DNA from: Lachnospiraceae bacterium KH1T2
Lineage (GTDB): Bacteria; Bacillota; Clostridia; Lachnospirales; Lachnospiraceae
Assembly (NCBI GenBank): GCA_900114405.1
Contig: FOSY01000002.1
Location: 62,001 to 126,000, forward strand
Direction of reading: 5' to 3'
DNA: 64,000 nt
Within the stretch, counting starts at the first letter, position 1. Each line of letters begins with the position of its first letter. The notes under the pieces were generated by a model, which had not been told where the DNA came from, made no database searches, and was given only the letters and a program-made list of their open reading frames with translations. This document shows positions 61,855 through 64,000 of this stretch, piece by piece. A program made the translations under genes and the position numbers.

Positions 61855-62712
61855 ATGAATATATTAGTAGTAGGTGGAACTAGATTCTTTGGCATTCCAA
61901 TGGTTGAAAAATTAATTGCAGATGGGCATGATGTGACAATTGCAACTCGTGGCTTATCGGATAATCCATTTAAAAAATTTACAAAACAAATTGTTATGAA
62001 CCGTTCAGATTACACCAGTGTCAGAGAGGCACTAGCAAACAAAAAATTTGATGTTATCATTGATAAAATTGCTTATTGTTCAAATGATGTAAGAAATCTT
62101 TTGAGTAATGCGAGTTGTAAAAAATACATCCAAATGTCTTCCTGCTCTGTTTATTCAAAAGATAAGGAGAACATACAAGAAACAGAGTTTGATCCACGTC
62201 ATCATGAGTTGATTTGGATGAATAGAAATGATGACTATGCGGAAGGTAAACGTCAGGCGGAAAGAGCTGCACTGGAATATTTAGATTATGCACAGTGTGT
62301 TTTTGTAAGATATCCTATTGTAATGGGAGAAAATGATTATACAGGTCGATTAAATTTCTATCTAAATCATATTTTAAATTCTGAAGCAATGAATATTGAT
62401 GATCTTGATTGCAAAATGGAATTTATCCATGAAAAAGAAGCGGGTTATTTCATAGCTCATTTGGTAAATGCAACTGTCACAGGTGCTATAAATGGAAGCT
62501 CTAAAGGATTGATTTCGCCTCGCGATCTTGTTGAATATATTGAAAAACAAACGAACAGAAAAGCAATATTGGATGTGTCAGGTGATGCAGCCCCATATAA
62601 CGGTGCAATAGCAAATATATCCTATGATACTACAAAGGCGAGAGATACCGGGTTTGTTTTTTCAAATATCGAAGGATGGATTTATAAATTGATAAATTCA
62701 ATTTGTTTATAG
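61855..62712 (+). CDS. NAD-dependent epimerase/dehydratase (extended SDR)
   Basis: A 285-residue Rossmann protein with the nucleotide motif ILVVGGTRFFG at the N-terminus, ATRG after the second strand, FDVIIDKIAYCSNDV, SSCSVYS and a catalytic-type Tyr/Lys pair in DDYAEGKRQAE (YxxxK). This resembles the RNA-associated/sugar epimerase branch often next to 'NAD-dependent epimerase' genes in Firmicutes. Substrate unknown. GGGGAAAA precedes the ATG. Confidence 0.87.
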   Translation: MNILVVGGTRFFGIPMVEKLIADGHDVTIATRGLSDNPFKKFTKQIVMNRSDYTSVREALANKKFDVIIDKIAYCSNDVRNLLSNASCKKYIQMSSCSVYSKDKENIQETEFDPRHHELIWMNRNDDYAEGKRQAERAALEYLDYAQCVFVRYPIVMGENDYTGRLNFYLNHILNSEAMNIDDLDCKMEFIHEKEAGYFIAHLVNATVTGAINGSSKGLISPRDLVEYIEKQTNRKAILDVSGDAAPYNGAIANISYDTTKARDTGFVFSNIEGWIYKLINSICL

Positions 62713-62734
62713 TAGCTGACATCCACTTTCAAAA

Positions 62735-62857
62735 ATGGAAAATGAACTAAAAGATGAAAGAAAGTTCCTGTAAGAAAATCCTGAAATGATCGAGCATGCA
62801 ATTTTCATTTATTATCATGACAAATTTAAGGAAAACAAGCCGATATATCATGTATAG
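62735..62857 (+). pseudogene. Possible stop-interrupted small reading frame
   Basis: ATG 62735 starts a frame of 40 codons broken by one TAA (62771): MENELKDERKFL, stop, ENPEMIEHAIFIYYHDKFKE and so on to TAG at 62857. The residue composition looks protein-like, but no family is recognised. Low confidence; the rest of 62858-63004 shows no gene. Confidence 0.25.
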
Positions 62858-63004
62858 TAGTGATAAAAATGATGAAAGATCAGAGTTTTGGGAAAAATAT
62901 CGCTTCATTATTATTCATTTATAAAATATGTACGCTTTTTATAAAAATTCCTATCATACCATCCGATAAATTTAATGAAATTGCTAGTGTTTTGGCTGGT
63001 TCGC

Positions 63005-63107
63005 ATTTAATCTTATGTTATAGCTCGAATGAGCCTTATGTTGGCAATTCGAGATAGAGCATTAGATTAAATAAGAACCAGACAATACACTAGTATCGTG
63101 CCCGCTG
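63005..63107 (+). promoter_or_regulatory. Structured leader RNA, copy 2
   Basis: P1 is UUAAUCU (63007-63013) with AGAUUAA (63064-63070). The inner stem is CUCGAAU (63024-63030) with AUUCGAG (63047-63053), and the apical stem is GCC/GGC. Sequence and fold match 26228-26325, with similarity reaching the following AT-rich stretch and GGAG site. It ends about 45 nt before the ATG of the FMN/FAD reductase. Confidence 0.65.
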
Positions 63108-63152
63108 GAGATTATTTAATCATTAACTTTTTAAATTTATGGAGGAATTCAA

Positions 63153-64000
63153 ATGAGTTCAATTGGAAAAAGGATTTTGGCAGCCGGGATTGCTCTTGTC
63201 ATTTGTGGAGGACTTATAATGTACACAAGTACAACGAAACAGTCCGATTCAAGTACAGCATCAGTAGGTGATATTCCGGCTGATGCTGTTACCTGTAAAG
63301 GAAGTGCACAGGGCATGGATGGTGAAGTTAAAGTAGAAGTTATTGCAACTGCTGATAAAATTTATTCAGTAGCAGTTACTGAACAGAATGAAACTCCTGA
63401 TGTCGGAACACGCGCAGTAGATGAAATCCCTGAAAAGATAATTGAGGCGAATAGTCTTGATGTAGATGCCACATCAGGGGCAACTGTTACAAGTACTGCA
63501 ATAAAAGAAGCTGTAGGAAATGCACTTTCTTCAGCAGGTTTTGATCCTGTCTCATTTGGCGGAGCAAACGGTGAAGACTCAAAAACGGAAGCCGCTGTTG
63601 CTGTAGAAGAAAATATTCCATCTGATGCAGTTACGTCAGAAGCAACTGCAAAAGGAATGGACGGCGATGTAAAGGTAGAAGTTATTGCGACTTCAGATCA
63701 CATATATTCTGTTAAAGTTACAGAAGAAAATGAAACTCCAGGTATCGGAAGTAAAGCAGTAGAGTCGATTCCTGGAGCAATTCACGAAGCACAATGTATA
63801 GATGTTGATGCTATAGCAGGTGCAACAGTTACAAGTACAGCTATTAAGGAAGCAGTTGAAACAGCAATAACTTCTGCAGGTTTTGATGCTTCTGTCTTTA
63901 AAGCCGGAGGTGCCGCAGCCGTAGCAGCTGCAGCAAATGCAAAACCAGCTGAAAAAGCTGAGGATGCAACCTATGACGCTGATATTGTTGTTGTCGGAGC
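63153..64000 (+). CDS. FMN/FAD reductase with two FMN-binding domains, 3' end outside the window
   Basis: The frame is open to the last base (about 282 codons seen). A signal peptide or anchor (residues 7-25, without lipobox) is followed by two nearly identical FMN_bind domains (about 45-130 and 158-243). Their flavin-attachment motifs are SGAT (108-111) and AGAT (222-225). Then comes an Ala-rich linker and the start of an FAD domain (DADIVVVGA). Same plan as the lipoprotein reductase at 20092, so it probably reduces an extracellular unsaturated acid. GGAGG is 8 nt before the ATG. The duplicated domains are about 70 percent alike at protein level, suggesting recent tandem duplication. Confidence 0.88.
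   Translation, partial: MSSIGKRILAAGIALVICGGLIMYTSTTKQSDSSTASVGDIPADAVTCKGSAQGMDGEVKVEVIATADKIYSVAVTEQNETPDVGTRAVDEIPEKIIEANSLDVDATSGATVTSTAIKEAVGNALSSAGFDPVSFGGANGEDSKTEAAVAVEENIPSDAVTSEATAKGMDGDVKVEVIATSDHIYSVKVTEENETPGIGSKAVESIPGAIHEAQCIDVDAIAGATVTSTAIKEAVETAITSAGFDASVFKAGGAAAVAAAANAKPAEKAEDATYDADIVVVG

Noticed and set aside
62860..63057. 65-residue open frame upstream of the second flavin reductase
   Set aside because: Its 3' half coincides with the structured leader that is also found, untranslated, at 26228; there is no ribosome site.
1..64000. CRISPR arrays, tRNA or rRNA genes, prophage or transposase genes
   Set aside because: None seen on either strand; no regularly spaced repeats and no intact mobile-element gene were found.

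Overview
The window is low-GC Firmicute DNA, most likely from Butyrivibrio or a close Lachnospiraceae relative. The strongest single clue is the alpha/beta hydrolase at 51923-52681. It matches, as I recall that sequence, the feruloyl esterase Est1E of Butyrivibrio proteoclasticus almost residue for residue, with Ser105, Asp197 and His225 in the same positions. AT-rich intergenic DNA, AGGAGG-type ribosome binding sites and a Roseburia-like beta-mannan locus agree. I saw no rRNA, tRNA, CRISPR array, insertion sequence or prophage.

Layout. (1) 1-14587 is a core housekeeping block on the + strand. It holds the end of mreB, mreC, mreD, a large PBP2, rodA, methylglyoxal synthase, a D,D-carboxypeptidase, a P-loop protein, a membrane HlyD-like protein, yggS, sepF, aroB, lspA, an RluA-type pseudouridine synthase and a cytidylate-kinase-like protein. 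(2) 14593-25060 is a mixed region: a secreted SGNH protein, an AI-2E family permease, a chemoreceptor, an HD hydrolase, a lipoprotein FMN/FAD reductase divergent from a MerR regulator, and a NYN-domain protein. (3) 25069-42596 is a beta-mannan utilisation locus. An AraC regulator diverges from two ABC permeases, an epimerase, two GH130 phosphorylases, a GH36 alpha-galactosidase and two acetyl esterases, followed by three tandem LacI regulators. The solute-binding protein, mannose-6-phosphate isomerase and an unknown membrane protein form a second unit. (4) 42746-50716 is signalling: a small Nif11-like protein, an [FeFe]-hydrogenase-like/chemoreceptor fusion, a zinc-ribbon membrane protein, an AIM24 protein, and a SpoIIE-type phosphatase coupled to an unusual PTS permease. 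(5) 51181-64000 is accessory: a TauE-type permease, the feruloyl esterase, a secreted GH26 mannanase, a set of single genes (Nudix, TPR, GNAT, PrdX, metallo-beta-lactamase fold, PPC domain, SDR) and the start of a second FMN/FAD reductase. Several gene remnants lie here.

How the mannan genes work together (inference from known families). The GH26 enzyme cuts mannan outside the cell and the binding protein and permeases import oligosaccharides; the ATPase must be encoded elsewhere. Inside, the two esterases deacetylate, GH36 removes galactose, GH130 enzymes release mannose-1-phosphate with help from the 2-epimerase, and ManA feeds fructose-6-phosphate to glycolysis.

The most interesting signals are not genes. 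Three promoters (before the permease operon, the binding-protein operon and the distant GH26 gene) share one architecture at identical spacing: GCAAT-N16-ACAAT, then ATGAC(A/T), then TATAAT. This defines a mannan regulon, probably controlled by the adjacent AraC protein. In addition, a ~100-nt structured leader occurs twice, before the permease operon and before the second FMN/FAD reductase, with a compensatory base-pair change. It is a candidate cis-regulatory RNA that I could not assign to a known class.
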